From: RGIG2134 sp964461115
GTDB lineage: Bacteria > Cyanobacteriota > Vampirovibrionia > Gastranaerophilales > Gastranaerophilaceae
Direction: 5' to 3'
Length of the DNA stretch: 64,000 bases
Assembly: GCA_964461115.1 (NCBI GenBank)
Contig: CAYWSX010000003.1
Coordinates: 124,001-188,000 of the forward strand
A program made the translations under genes and the position numbers. The notes beneath the pieces are model-generated. The model made no database searches and had not been told where the DNA came from. It saw only the letters and a program-made list of their open reading frames with translations. Positions 15,382 to 26,360 of this stretch are shown here, piece after piece. The number at the start of each line of letters is the position of its first letter. Positions within the stretch are counted from its first letter, which is position 1.

Positions 15382-18300
15382 TTGATTTCTATTTATGACA
15401 GTCTCATTACCGGAATGAAACTGGGTAACAACATATTTAATAATATTCAGTCTTTCACCACGTCTTTGCAAAGGCTGATTTCCGGTGCAAAAATCACATC
15501 TCCGAAGGACTCACCTTCGGGATTTTATATTGCAAGCAATTTTCAAACCCAAATAAGAGGGCTGGAAACCGCAAACAAAAATATCCAAACTGCCACAAAT
15601 ATGCTTAATATGGCAGACGGTTCCATTAAAGAAATTAATGACATAATGGGTCAAATCAGGGATTTGGCGGAAAAAAGCACAAGCGAGTACATGACACCCG
15701 CAGAAAGAGAATCGAACCAAAAGAAAATCAATGAACTTTTTGCACAAGCCCAAAAAATCAAAAATGACACCGAATTTAACGGAAACAAACTGTTTTCAAA
15801 TTCAACGACTTTAGACAAAAATCAAACCTACACCGATTCTAATACGCCAAAAGTCGTAACAACGGCGTCAAATCAAATTTTAAACAGAATAGGAGACAAT
15901 CCGGTATCCTATTCCGCTGCCTCAAGCCGCTCAACCGAAGAAACCGTTGCCACGGCAGCAACCGTCCCGCTTGAATCAGCACCTGCGGAAAATACAACTG
16001 CAGAAGTTCCTGCATCAACAAAAGCACGCAGTATCAATCTTGCGGGTTTGGATTTAAAGCCTACAGATCCTTCAGGCATGGATATTCTCGTTGTAGCGCC
16101 TGAAGATTGGGGAACTTCAGGAAATAAAAAAATCACTGATGAGAGCACTGTGCAGATTAACGGAAAAATTTATACTATTAGCCGGAAAGAAAGCTCTGGT
16201 ATCGCAAGCAGCATTTCTTACTCTACAAATTCAACCACAGGAGAAATAACTCTAATTACGCAAAATGTGGTAATTAAGGCCGCATCGGGACAAGATGATA
16301 AAATTATATTGCACGGAGTCGATTCTGTTTTGGATCTTGGAGATGGCAACAACACAGTAGAAATTGCAGGATACTCTACCGAAAATACCGTTATTGGCGG
16401 CTCAGGCCACGACAAATTTACAATAAGCTCAACTTCCCAACTTAATACAATACTAAAAAATGGAACCGGAGATGAAATTGTAAATAATAGTACTTCCGTA
16501 ACGAATAAAATATATGATTCGGGTTTCATCATAAATAACGAAGAAAGCCGCGATATTAATATCGGCGGCAAAGCATTTAATATTGAAGGTAGAAAAAATA
16601 CTGTATTTGCATATACAGTCAATAGTTCAGGAAAAGTTACTATAGGCGGACCTGGATACACAATCATCACAGCGAAAGATCAAAATAATGATTTATATAT
16701 TGAAAGCGGTTCAAACATAATCAATACACTCCAAGGCAGCAACACTATTACTCTTGAAGGCAGCAAAAATGTTGTGGCAGGAGCCGAACGAACCTATAAC
16801 AATGTTACGTTGAGTACGGTCGGAGCTAAAGGCGTTGATGCAATTCTAATAGCAAACGGCGGCAGAATGTATCTTGACTCGCCAAGTAACAACACTCGTA
16901 CTTACAATTACGCTGTAATCGCAGGCTATGGTTTGAGTTCCGGAACCCAAGAAACTTTCAATGTAAAAATAGGAGGGAACTCCTATGATGTAACAAACTC
17001 TTACTCCACCCAAAACGCACTTGAATACAGTTTAGATCAAAATACAGGCAAAATAACATTTACCGGCAACAATTACAAAATTGCAGCAGCTGAAGGCCAG
17101 AAAGACAAAATTATCATAAATGGCAGCTCAAATACCATAACCACTAATAATGCCGGAAGCACTATTGAACTTTCGAATACAAGCAGCAGTAATACCGTAG
17201 AGGCAAAATCTGCTGTTGTGACTTTTAACAAGGGTGCCACCAACGCAATAAAGTATGCGGATAAATATTATTCTTTATCCGGTACAGGCGGAAGCACGGG
17301 CACAGAGGGCGGCACTGTCACTTATTCATTTGATGAAAATGGAAGTTTAACAATAGATGCCCAAAATATCAACATTAATGCAGCAAACGGACAAGTCGAT
17401 AATGTTACAATTAGCGGCTCCTATTCAACACTAAATACGGGTGACTTAAATGACGTAATTAACTTAAAATCACCTTCAAGCAACCTTACCATAAATGGTG
17501 GTACGGGAATAAACACATTAATAAATGACAGCGCTCAAATTGTTACATCCAGTAATGTTACTACAGCTGAAGCCTGGGGCAGCTCTGGAACCAAGACAAT
17601 CAAAGGCGGCACACCTGTAACCGCTCAAATAAATGGCAAATATTATACTTTCGAAGCCAAAGCTACAAGCGGCACCAGCAATGGCTATACAATACAGTAC
17701 ACAACCGACAGCGACGGGAAAATTACATTTCATCAAGTAGAAGGCTACGACGATAGCCTAACTATAACTGCCGCACAAGGACAAGAAGACGATATTGTTT
17801 TTGACAGCGTTTCAAAAATTAAATTTTTTGCCGGAGACATGAATGATAAAATTAAGGTCTCTTATGGAAACAATGTTGAAATTTATGGTGGTGACGGAGA
17901 TGATTACATTGATATTGCCAGTTCTTCTTCAGGCACAGCATACGGTGGAAACGGCAATGATACCATTGTATTATCACCAAACTTTTTTGACGCTACTCTC
18001 AACGGCTACGGCGGAGCCGGAAACGATACATTTATAACAAACAGCCGCACCGATACAAATTCACAAGTAATAATCGACGGCGGCTCAGGCTCGGATAACG
18101 TTCAAAACACAGGTTCTTTAACACATGGCACTAATATCCAGAATGTAACAGGTGATAAACTTGTCATGCCTACACCTGTTGAGTGGGCAAATTCCGGGAG
18201 CAAATCATTCACATCTGGAGAAAGTATTACCGTTAAAATAAACGGTAAAATATATACAATTGCGGATAATGCGGTAGATTACGGGGAACCACCGACAAGT

Positions 18301-21300
18301 GGTCCGCCTAATCCTGCTGCCTCACGCACCTTGAACTGGGGTGTAGACTCAGCGACAGGTGAAATTACATTCGTAAGTTTCAACAGCTTTAATATTACAG
18401 CGGCAGATGGACAAGAGGACAACATCGCTTGGATGGTCGAGGGCGGAACCCTTGATACCGGAGATCAAAATGATAAAGTTACAGTTAAGGGTATGGATCC
18501 TTCAATAATAATATATAGACCAATTGGCGGTGGCACAATAAAGACCGGCGATGACGATGATACAATAATAATCGAAGAAGCAACAGGCAGAGTTGAGCTT
18601 GATGCCGGAAAAGGCGATGATATAATTTATTTCAACGGCAGCGATCCTCGCAGAACGCTCATTGACGGCGGAGAGGGCAATAATACGCTTTACATTAAAG
18701 ATGTGGCTCCAAATGCAACTAATGTAAATACAATAACGAATGTTGATTTGTCTAAAAATCCATATTACTCATTTGCTGCGAATGAAACAAAAACACTATT
18801 AATAAACGGAAAAAGCTATACAGTCACAAATAATGGTGGTGATAACAATTCACTGGAGCTTTCTTCCGAAAGTTCCAATGCCATAGTATTCAAGGGAACA
18901 TCATTTACAATTACCGCCGCAGACGGTCAAATTGACAATTTAAAAATCAATGGTAGCAACACCGAAATCTTTGCTGGCGACATGGACGATACGATTGTTG
19001 TCAACGGTGGAAGCAACAACATCGTTCATGGCGATGACGGCAATGATAATATCACTATAACCGGCAATAGTGGCATAGCATATGGTGGTGCCGGAAATGA
19101 CAATATAACAATGCGCACATCAACAGGCACTGTTTATGGTGATGACGGGGATGATACATTTATAACTTCCCCTGATGTGGGCGGCAATCAAAAGCAGGGA
19201 AAGATCACTATCGACGGTGGTGCAGGTACAAATATCGTCCAAAATAGCTACGGAAACACATTTGGCACTAATATCCAGAATGTAACAGGTGACGCACTAG
19301 CCGGATCAGCCCCTGGCGGCGATATACCGGGCGTTGTTGACTGGAGTAAAACAGAAGTCGGAACCGTAAAGGCAAATTCCTCTGTTACGGCTAAAATTGG
19401 GGATAAAATTTATACGTTCACAAATAACACATCCTCAGATACAATAGTTTCTATCGGCGTAAACGGTGGCAGCTTAGTTTTCAACACGGATAACATGATT
19501 ATCACTGCTGCCGACGGACAAGAAGACAACTTAATGGTATATGGCGACGGAAACGAAATATTTGCAGGCGATATGGACGATACAATATTTGTCAGCGGAG
19601 CAAACGACAATATTGTTCATGGTGGTGCCGGAAATGATAATATAACAATCAGAGGAACCTCTGGTATTGCATATGGTGACGATGGCAATGATACTATAAC
19701 ACTTAACAATCATAGCTATGGTTCACACATGCAAGGATACGGCGGCAATGGCGATGACACCTTTATCGTAAATAATTCATATTATAATACAGAAAATCCT
19801 TCCGATAGTGAAAAAGCAACTATCGATGGAGGTGCGGGCACAAACTCTGTCCAAAACAACGGTAACTTTACATTTGGTACTAACATCCAAAACGTTACAG
19901 GCAATGCTCTCGCCACAAGCTCTACTGGCGGTGGCGGAGCCCCGGAACTGCCGCCTGTTACAACCAATGGTTCAGTCAATGTTTCGCAAGGAAGCAGCGA
20001 AAGAATCAATATTAACGGTAAAATATACACAATACAAAATGTCAGCGCAGGCTCCGGAACACTCGGATACTCGCTGGATACAAATAGCACTGCAGGCGCT
20101 ATAACATTCGTAGGCAGCGGATGGAAAATCACTGCGGATGAGGGACAAGAAGACAATTTAAAAATCCTCGGTCACGATAACGAAATCTTTGCTGGCGACA
20201 TGGATGATACAATTGTTGTGGGGAACACAGGAACTTGGGGAACAACCAACAACATCATTCATGGTGGTGACGGCAACGACAACATTACTATAGTTGGGAC
20301 AACAGGCATAGCTTATGGTGACGCAGGCAATGACACCATTACACTCACAAACTATGGCGATAGCTCTCACCTGCAAGGTTTTGGCGGCGATGGTAATGAT
20401 ACCTTTATCGTAACCAGAACACAACATATAGATGGTGACAACTATAGAGACCATAAAACTACTATCGATGGCGGTGCGGGCACAAACTCTGTCCAAAACA
20501 CCGGTAATTTTACATTTGGTACTAACATCCAGAATATAACAGGCGACAAGCTGGCAATCGTGCGCCCGCCTGAAACAACAAGCGGCACGGTAAATATTGC
20601 GCAGGGCAACAGTCAAACAATTAATGTCGGCGGAAAACTTTATACTATTGAAAATGTCAGCGCAGGGTCGACGACTCTGGGCTACAACTTGTATAGCGGA
20701 CAAATTAGATTCGACGGTGACGGCTGGAAAATTACTGCCGCGGAGGGACAAGTTGACAATTTGAACATCACTGGTCACGACAACGAAATTTTCGCCGGCG
20801 ATATGGATGACACGATTGTTGTTCAGAACAGTTGGATGTCCTATAACAACATTGTCCACGGAGGAGACGGCAATGATAATATCACAATGTACTCCACAAC
20901 AGGTACTGTATATGGTGATGCAGGGAACGATACGATTACGCTTAATCCGATAAACTATGAGGGCAGCACACACCTGCAAGGTTTTGGCGGAGATGGTAAT
21001 GATACCTTTATCGTAACCAGCACATCACACACAAACGGTGAAGATCAATGGGATCACAAAGCCACTATCGATGGCGGTGCGGGCACAAACTCTGTCCAAA
21101 ACTCTGGTAATTTTACATTTGGTACTAACATCCAGAATATAACAGGCGACGCATTGGCAAACAGCACGTCAACAGGTGGCAGTTCTTCCGGTACTATTGA
21201 CTGGGGTACAAGCGGTAATATCACGCTCCAATCCGGTGAAGTAAAAACAATAAAAATTAACGGAAAAACATATACTCTCGAAAATATATCCGGTTCTTCT

Positions 21301-24300
21301 CAAAATGTATCAGGATATAGCTACGGTAGTGACCCTATTTCCTTTTCAATGAACGGCATAAAACTTACTGCCGCAGACGGACAAGAAGATAAACTAAGTA
21401 TTCACGGTGCAAACAACCAAGTCTATACAGGCGACATGGATGACTATGTTGTAGTTGGTACAATTGGCTTTAACAATCCAGGCGGTTGGAATGCCGGAAA
21501 CAACCTTATTGATACGGGAAGCGGAAATGATACCATAAATATTCACACCCAAGACAACAGTGTCAATGCCGGAGATGGCAATGACACTATAACTATAGGA
21601 CACGATAGCGGCAACGGTTCTGTCGGACATTGGCAAAATAACTCTATAAATGGTGGCGCAGGTAATAACATAATTACTGATTACTACAACGGAACTGCGG
21701 TAGATAATAATACAACTATTACAGTTAAAGCAGGTGAAACTCAAACCATAAAAGTAGGAGACAAGACCTATACTGTATCCAACAATGGAGAGGCAAACTA
21801 CAACCTTACTTATGGGCTTGAAGACGGTAAAGTTAAATTCACAACAGGTGATGGATTCTGCGAGGGACTGACAATAACCTCCGCTGCAGGTCAAGAAGAT
21901 GATATTATCTGGGGAGTTCACTCAGGAACCCTAAATACGGGGGACATGAATGACCGCGTTGAAATCTTAGCTCCAAATTGGGATATAGGATTTGCCGGAG
22001 GCGGTAATTCGCATATAAATACAGGAGATGGAGATGACACAGTTATTGCAGACAATGAATCCAGAAGCAGCATTATCGATGGAGGTGCCGGCAATAATAC
22101 TTTCATTGGTGACAAAGATAGCAACACAATAATAAACTTCGGTACAAAAACCAGTGATTCTGTTTCCTTTGGCGCAAATGAAAGCAAAACTATTACTATC
22201 GGAGACAAAACCTATACAGTCGTTAACAATGAATCTGCAAATAATACTCTAAAATGGAAGTTGGACACAGCGACAGGACAAATCAAATTCGAAAGCTTCA
22301 ACAGCTTCACTGTCACTGCAGCTGAAGGTCAAGAGGACAATATCTTGTGGGCTGTTGAGAATGGTACGCTCAATACCGGTGACCAAGATGACAAAGTTGT
22401 GATTGAAGGTCTGGATCCTTCAATCATAATCTATCGTCCGACAGGAAGCGGCTCCACAATAAACACAGGCGATGGTAACGATACAATTATACAAAACGAG
22501 GGTGCTGGAAGCAACATTATAAATGCCGGAAATGGTAATGACAACGTTTCACTTGCTCAGAACAGTGGCCGCAACACTATAGACATGGGTCTCGGCAATG
22601 ACAACAGTATAATTAATATCAATCGTAGTGACAAAATTAAATATGGATTCAATGCGTCAGAAACAAAGACACTTACAATTTCAGGTAAGACTTATATTAT
22701 AAAAAACATTGGCGCACAAAACAACCAACTCTCATACTCTCCTGATGGAAATAACGGAATAAATTTTATTGGAAACGACTTCGTAATAACAGCCATTGAT
22801 GATCAGCATGATAAGATCGGAATCAATGGAAATAATAACACAGTTAACGCAGGCAACGGTATCAATGGCGTTACAATCAACGGAGGTGATGGAAACACTG
22901 TTACTGGCAGCAGTGACACATACGTAACAGACCATGGCTCCGGCACAACCATCATAAAACCGAACGAAGGTTCGGCAAATTTCGCTGCGAATGAAACAAA
23001 AACTATTGAAATAGACGGAAAAACATATACCATTAAAAACAATGGCGCTGCAAATAACGTACTCAATTGGAATTTGCATATCGGATATAGTTCTAATTCA
23101 ATTAAATTTATAGCTTCCGACTTTGAGATTATCGCGGCTGACGGGCAAAAAGATAATATTCAGCTAAACGGAAGTAACAACATAATAGACACCGGTGATT
23201 TGGATGATTCTATTTATATCATGGATAATTCCTCACAGCACAATATTATAAACAGTGGCAGCGGAAATGATACAATCGACTCCCACGGTTCTTACAACAC
23301 AATTAATTCAGGCGAAGGCAATGATACAATTGACGCCGACGGAAGAGGCGACACAATAGATACAGGTGAAGGCGATGACCATGTGTATGTATCAATCGGC
23401 CGCGGCAACAACATTACGACCGGTAACGGCAGTGACAAGGTAGAACTGTTTTGGGATGCAGAAAATAACATAATAAACACAGGACTCGGTTCAGGCGACA
23501 GCGTTCTTGATGACGGTATTTCCTCCACCATAAAATATGAATTTAATACGTCCGAAACCAAAACAATCGATATTAACGGTAAAACGTACGAAATTAAAAA
23601 TGTCGGAACTCAAGGCAACCAGCTTTCTTACAGCACAGATGAAAACGGGAAAATAAATTTTGTCGGAAATGATTTTGTAATCACGGCAAAAACAAACCAA
23701 GACGATAACATTGGAATAACAGGAAACGGCAATACTGTAGATGTCGGAAACGGCAGCAACAACGTAACTATTGGCGGCGGAAACAATAACACCGTCAATG
23801 GAGACAAAAATACAACCATAACCGATAACGGAACAGGCTCCACCGTTACAAAACCTGACAGCGGCTCTGCAAGTTTCGGTGTCGGAGAGAGCCAAATAAT
23901 AGACATCAACGGCAAAAAATATACTGTCGTAAACAATGGTGCAGCAAACAATAAATTTGAATATAGTTACGATTCAACATCAGGACAAATAACATTCAAA
24001 TCTAACGATTTCAGCATTACAGCCGCAGAAAATCAAACGGATAATGTCGCAATAAGCGGAAACAACAATATTTTAAATACGGGCAACCTCAATGACAAAG
24101 TTACAGTCAACGCAGGTTCAAATAACAACACTGTTAACGGCGGTGCAGGTACAGATACACTTATCGATAACGGTACAAACACTAAAGCTTCAGAATTTGA
24201 AAATGATCAAAACAACAACAGTATCACCCTCAATGCCGGTGAATCAAAAGAAATAACCATTGACGGTAAAACATATACAATCAAAAACAATGCAGGTTAC

Positions 24301-25686
24301 GAACAATCACTAACCTATAGCTTAAACGACAGCACAAAAGAAATTACCTTTGATGGTAGTCGTTTCGACATAACTGCGGCTTCCGGTCAAGAGGACAAAA
24401 TCATCCTTAAAGGAAACTACAATAAACTTGATACCGGCGACGGCAACGATCAAATAACCACAAACGCTGCTTCCTCAAATAATACCATTCTCGGAGGAGC
24501 CGGAAATGACGTTATCACGAATAACGGCATAAACAACACTATTGACGCCGGCGCAGGAAGTGACGTGCTTAATCAAAATACAACTTCGACCACAAATATA
24601 AGCAGTGTTGAAAAAATCAATGTGCAAAATAAAAGTAATAACATAATACTGGATGCTAACGAAAAAACAGTAATCGAAATCAACGGACTCACATACACCT
24701 TAACTAATAACAGTAACAGTAAAAATAATATTACATACGAGTTTAACGAAACAACTAAAGAAATAACTTTTACTGCAGATTACTTAGAAATCAACGCAGC
24801 AGCGGGACAAAGCGACAAAATTATACTCAAAGGCGATCATAACCACGTATACGCAGGTGATAAAGATGATACTATTATCTCCTACGGTATACATAATACT
24901 CTCTATGGAGAAGATGGTGATGATACAATCACTGTTTACGGAGAGAGAGAAAACACGGTTTCTGGCGGTAAAGGCAACGATAATATCACCGTCAATGCAA
25001 ATAATAGTTATAGTATTCGAGGCGATGACAGCGATGGCGATGAAGGCGATGACACAATAATTGTCAACGGTAACAACAATCATTATATAGAAGGTAATAA
25101 CGGCAACGACAAAATTATAATTAACGGCAGCAATAACATAACTGACGGCGGTGCAGGTGACGATTACATTATCATTTCCGGAAACAACAACATTGTGAAC
25201 GGCGGTGCAACAGGATACGACAAGGTTACAAACAAAGGCAAAGGAAATTCCTACACAGGAATGAACCAACTCGTTGACCAAGACAAAAACTTTAATATCC
25301 AAGTCGACGGTAACCTCGGTTCAAACTCAAAATACGGCATTTCAACAGGAATATTACTGCCTGATATCGGTTTTAACATATCCTCAAGAGAAAATGCAAT
25401 TGAAACGTTGAAGCAAATTGACGAAGTGATTCTCGGGCTTACAACATCTCGAGTCGACATCAGCTTCCAGAATAACATGCTTGCCTCAATAATGAAGGCA
25501 AATTTAACCCGCATTTCAAACCTAAACACATCTCTTGCAACAATAGTCGACGCTGATACAGCAACAGAATATAACAACTTGGTCTCAAAAGCAGCACTCA
25601 TAGACTCAGGCAAAGCGCTGCAAATGCAAGCTGCCGAAAACCAAGCGGCTCTTTTGAGAAAATTAATAGGCTCAATTGCGAGCTGA
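15382..25686 (+). CDS. Giant flagellin with about 19 RTX-like modules inserted
   Basis: The 3434-aa product has a normal flagellin N-terminal domain (residues 1-140; NIFNNIQSFTTSLQRLISG, ITSPKDSPSGFYIAS, ATNMLNMADGSIKEINDIMG). It also has a normal C-terminal domain (about 3325-3434; SSRENAIETLKQIDEVI, DADTATEYNNLVSKAALI, ending LLRKLIGSIAS). Ordinary flagellins are about 270-500 aa. Between the two ends, residues about 240-3290 hold about 19 repeats of about 110-190 aa. Each has a strand block like INGKxYTI, a block like ITAADGQEDN, and glycine/aspartate-rich nonapeptides of RTX type (GGDGNDNIT, GGAGNDTFI). The ends should build the filament core while the RTX rolls face outward and bind calcium. 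The start is TTG with AAAGG 7-8 nt upstream; the first internal ATG (15415) would cut into the conserved helix. Very rich in Asn, Gly, Asp, Thr and Ser; Cys is almost absent. Confidence 0.93.
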   Translation: MISIYDSLITGMKLGNNIFNNIQSFTTSLQRLISGAKITSPKDSPSGFYIASNFQTQIRGLETANKNIQTATNMLNMADGSIKEINDIMGQIRDLAEKSTSEYMTPAERESNQKKINELFAQAQKIKNDTEFNGNKLFSNSTTLDKNQTYTDSNTPKVVTTASNQILNRIGDNPVSYSAASSRSTEETVATAATVPLESAPAENTTAEVPASTKARSINLAGLDLKPTDPSGMDILVVAPEDWGTSGNKKITDESTVQINGKIYTISRKESSGIASSISYSTNSTTGEITLITQNVVIKAASGQDDKIILHGVDSVLDLGDGNNTVEIAGYSTENTVIGGSGHDKFTISSTSQLNTILKNGTGDEIVNNSTSVTNKIYDSGFIINNEESRDINIGGKAFNIEGRKNTVFAYTVNSSGKVTIGGPGYTIITAKDQNNDLYIESGSNIINTLQGSNTITLEGSKNVVAGAERTYNNVTLSTVGAKGVDAILIANGGRMYLDSPSNNTRTYNYAVIAGYGLSSGTQETFNVKIGGNSYDVTNSYSTQNALEYSLDQNTGKITFTGNNYKIAAAEGQKDKIIINGSSNTITTNNAGSTIELSNTSSSNTVEAKSAVVTFNKGATNAIKYADKYYSLSGTGGSTGTEGGTVTYSFDENGSLTIDAQNININAANGQVDNVTISGSYSTLNTGDLNDVINLKSPSSNLTINGGTGINTLINDSAQIVTSSNVTTAEAWGSSGTKTIKGGTPVTAQINGKYYTFEAKATSGTSNGYTIQYTTDSDGKITFHQVEGYDDSLTITAAQGQEDDIVFDSVSKIKFFAGDMNDKIKVSYGNNVEIYGGDGDDYIDIASSSSGTAYGGNGNDTIVLSPNFFDATLNGYGGAGNDTFITNSRTDTNSQVIIDGGSGSDNVQNTGSLTHGTNIQNVTGDKLVMPTPVEWANSGSKSFTSGESITVKINGKIYTIADNAVDYGEPPTSGPPNPAASRTLNWGVDSATGEITFVSFNSFNITAADGQEDNIAWMVEGGTLDTGDQNDKVTVKGMDPSIIIYRPIGGGTIKTGDDDDTIIIEEATGRVELDAGKGDDIIYFNGSDPRRTLIDGGEGNNTLYIKDVAPNATNVNTITNVDLSKNPYYSFAANETKTLLINGKSYTVTNNGGDNNSLELSSESSNAIVFKGTSFTITAADGQIDNLKINGSNTEIFAGDMDDTIVVNGGSNNIVHGDDGNDNITITGNSGIAYGGAGNDNITMRTSTGTVYGDDGDDTFITSPDVGGNQKQGKITIDGGAGTNIVQNSYGNTFGTNIQNVTGDALAGSAPGGDIPGVVDWSKTEVGTVKANSSVTAKIGDKIYTFTNNTSSDTIVSIGVNGGSLVFNTDNMIITAADGQEDNLMVYGDGNEIFAGDMDDTIFVSGANDNIVHGGAGNDNITIRGTSGIAYGDDGNDTITLNNHSYGSHMQGYGGNGDDTFIVNNSYYNTENPSDSEKATIDGGAGTNSVQNNGNFTFGTNIQNVTGNALATSSTGGGGAPELPPVTTNGSVNVSQGSSERININGKIYTIQNVSAGSGTLGYSLDTNSTAGAITFVGSGWKITADEGQEDNLKILGHDNEIFAGDMDDTIVVGNTGTWGTTNNIIHGGDGNDNITIVGTTGIAYGDAGNDTITLTNYGDSSHLQGFGGDGNDTFIVTRTQHIDGDNYRDHKTTIDGGAGTNSVQNTGNFTFGTNIQNITGDKLAIVRPPETTSGTVNIAQGNSQTINVGGKLYTIENVSAGSTTLGYNLYSGQIRFDGDGWKITAAEGQVDNLNITGHDNEIFAGDMDDTIVVQNSWMSYNNIVHGGDGNDNITMYSTTGTVYGDAGNDTITLNPINYEGSTHLQGFGGDGNDTFIVTSTSHTNGEDQWDHKATIDGGAGTNSVQNSGNFTFGTNIQNITGDALANSTSTGGSSSGTIDWGTSGNITLQSGEVKTIKINGKTYTLENISGSSQNVSGYSYGSDPISFSMNGIKLTAADGQEDKLSIHGANNQVYTGDMDDYVVVGTIGFNNPGGWNAGNNLIDTGSGNDTINIHTQDNSVNAGDGNDTITIGHDSGNGSVGHWQNNSINGGAGNNIITDYYNGTAVDNNTTITVKAGETQTIKVGDKTYTVSNNGEANYNLTYGLEDGKVKFTTGDGFCEGLTITSAAGQEDDIIWGVHSGTLNTGDMNDRVEILAPNWDIGFAGGGNSHINTGDGDDTVIADNESRSSIIDGGAGNNTFIGDKDSNTIINFGTKTSDSVSFGANESKTITIGDKTYTVVNNESANNTLKWKLDTATGQIKFESFNSFTVTAAEGQEDNILWAVENGTLNTGDQDDKVVIEGLDPSIIIYRPTGSGSTINTGDGNDTIIQNEGAGSNIINAGNGNDNVSLAQNSGRNTIDMGLGNDNSIININRSDKIKYGFNASETKTLTISGKTYIIKNIGAQNNQLSYSPDGNNGINFIGNDFVITAIDDQHDKIGINGNNNTVNAGNGINGVTINGGDGNTVTGSSDTYVTDHGSGTTIIKPNEGSANFAANETKTIEIDGKTYTIKNNGAANNVLNWNLHIGYSSNSIKFIASDFEIIAADGQKDNIQLNGSNNIIDTGDLDDSIYIMDNSSQHNIINSGSGNDTIDSHGSYNTINSGEGNDTIDADGRGDTIDTGEGDDHVYVSIGRGNNITTGNGSDKVELFWDAENNIINTGLGSGDSVLDDGISSTIKYEFNTSETKTIDINGKTYEIKNVGTQGNQLSYSTDENGKINFVGNDFVITAKTNQDDNIGITGNGNTVDVGNGSNNVTIGGGNNNTVNGDKNTTITDNGTGSTVTKPDSGSASFGVGESQIIDINGKKYTVVNNGAANNKFEYSYDSTSGQITFKSNDFSITAAENQTDNVAISGNNNILNTGNLNDKVTVNAGSNNNTVNGGAGTDTLIDNGTNTKASEFENDQNNNSITLNAGESKEITIDGKTYTIKNNAGYEQSLTYSLNDSTKEITFDGSRFDITAASGQEDKIILKGNYNKLDTGDGNDQITTNAASSNNTILGGAGNDVITNNGINNTIDAGAGSDVLNQNTTSTTNISSVEKINVQNKSNNIILDANEKTVIEINGLTYTLTNNSNSKNNITYEFNETTKEITFTADYLEINAAAGQSDKIILKGDHNHVYAGDKDDTIISYGIHNTLYGEDGDDTITVYGERENTVSGGKGNDNITVNANNSYSIRGDDSDGDEGDDTIIVNGNNNHYIEGNNGNDKIIINGSNNITDGGAGDDYIIISGNNNIVNGGATGYDKVTNKGKGNSYTGMNQLVDQDKNFNIQVDGNLGSNSKYGISTGILLPDIGFNISSRENAIETLKQIDEVILGLTTSRVDISFQNNMLASIMKANLTRISNLNTSLATIVDADTATEYNNLVSKAALIDSGKALQMQAAENQAALLRKLIGSIAS
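16099..25250 (+). repeat. Tandem coding repeats encoding RTX-like modules
   Basis: About 19 diverged units encode the flagellin insertion. Landmarks are the DNA for INGK-x-YT and for AADGQ-x-DN. Units near 19.4-21.2 kb are the most alike, with almost identical stretches at about 19830, 20470 and 21070 (GGTGCGGGCACAAACTCTGT). That gives a period of about 600-640 bp. Such stretches can recombine and change module number, and they are risky for short-read assembly. Confidence 0.85.
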
Positions 25687-25705
25687 TTACTACTGTGAAT
25701 CCGAT

Positions 25706-26353
25706 TTAATCCGCTTCTTTCAACACAGGTAAATTTTTGTTTATCGCGTCCAAAAGGTACTGCAGCTGCTCGTTCACATACTCGGGGCTGTAAAGGTATC
25801 CGTCCGAATTGTAGCTCAAATATTTGCCGTAATACGAAGCCTCACGCCTTAATGTCGCGACACTGTATGCCTGATTAGAGAGCTCCATAATTCGCTTGTA
25901 GCTGATGTAGCTTCCCTCGGGCTTTTCAGCGTACTCTTTCTGCAAATAATACGCCAAATCTATAAAATAACTAACCTGAGCATTAAATACCTGAGTTTTA
26001 GTCCCTTGAATAATCGTCACCTTAAGCTTTTCGAGCGCAGTAACAATATCGTTCACGTCGTTAATATAATTTGAATTTTTATCTTTTTTCTTAATTATAT
26101 CAATGTACATTTTCTCTTGACGTGGTGCAGGGATTAGATCCTCAACTTTTACGTTTTCATCAACCTTAAACACATCCTTTGATTCGCTGCTCGGACGCAT
26201 ATAGTCGAATTCTGCCTGAACATCGGGAAGTTTTCCTGCGTAACCTGACTGAGGCGAAGTCGAGAGAGCTTTACCTTTTTTTGCAAAAACAGGCAACACC
26301 AAGACAGACATCATTATACAAACTGCGATAATAAGCGAAAAACATTTCTTCAT
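25706..26353 (-). CDS. Secreted hypothetical protein downstream of flagellin
   Basis: The chosen ATG at 26353 yields 215 aa starting with a signal peptide (KCFSLIIAVCIMMSVLVLPVFA, cut after VFA). The mature protein is helical and charged, with blocks NYINDVNDIVTALEKLKV, VSYFIDLAYYLQKEYA and EYVNEQLQYLLDAI. It has no known domain, Cys or metal motif. It converges on the giant flagellin (19 nt between stops). No Shine-Dalgarno is present, but a TATAAT box lies 7 nt before the ATG, so translation may be leaderless. The longer frame from 26416 would place residues before the signal peptide and is rejected. Confidence 0.65.
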   Translation of the reverse strand: MKKCFSLIIAVCIMMSVLVLPVFAKKGKALSTSPQSGYAGKLPDVQAEFDYMRPSSESKDVFKVDENVKVEDLIPAPRQEKMYIDIIKKKDKNSNYINDVNDIVTALEKLKVTIIQGTKTQVFNAQVSYFIDLAYYLQKEYAEKPEGSYISYKRIMELSNQAYSVATLRREASYYGKYLSYNSDGYLYSPEYVNEQLQYLLDAINKNLPVLKEAD

Positions 26354-26360
26354 ACATTTT

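Noticed and set aside
20158..20979. Long antisense frames inside the flagellin gene (also 19782, 21394, 23491, 24784)
   Set aside because: They mirror the repetitive codons of the flagellin, are rich in Val, Ile and Cys without any domain, and lack ribosome sites.
16099..25250. Tandem repeats as a CRISPR array or as a type I secreted RTX toxin gene
   Set aside because: Repeats are in frame, diverged and about 350-640 bp long, unlike CRISPR. The C-terminus is a normal flagellin domain and not a T1SS signal, and no ABC/MFP pair is nearby.
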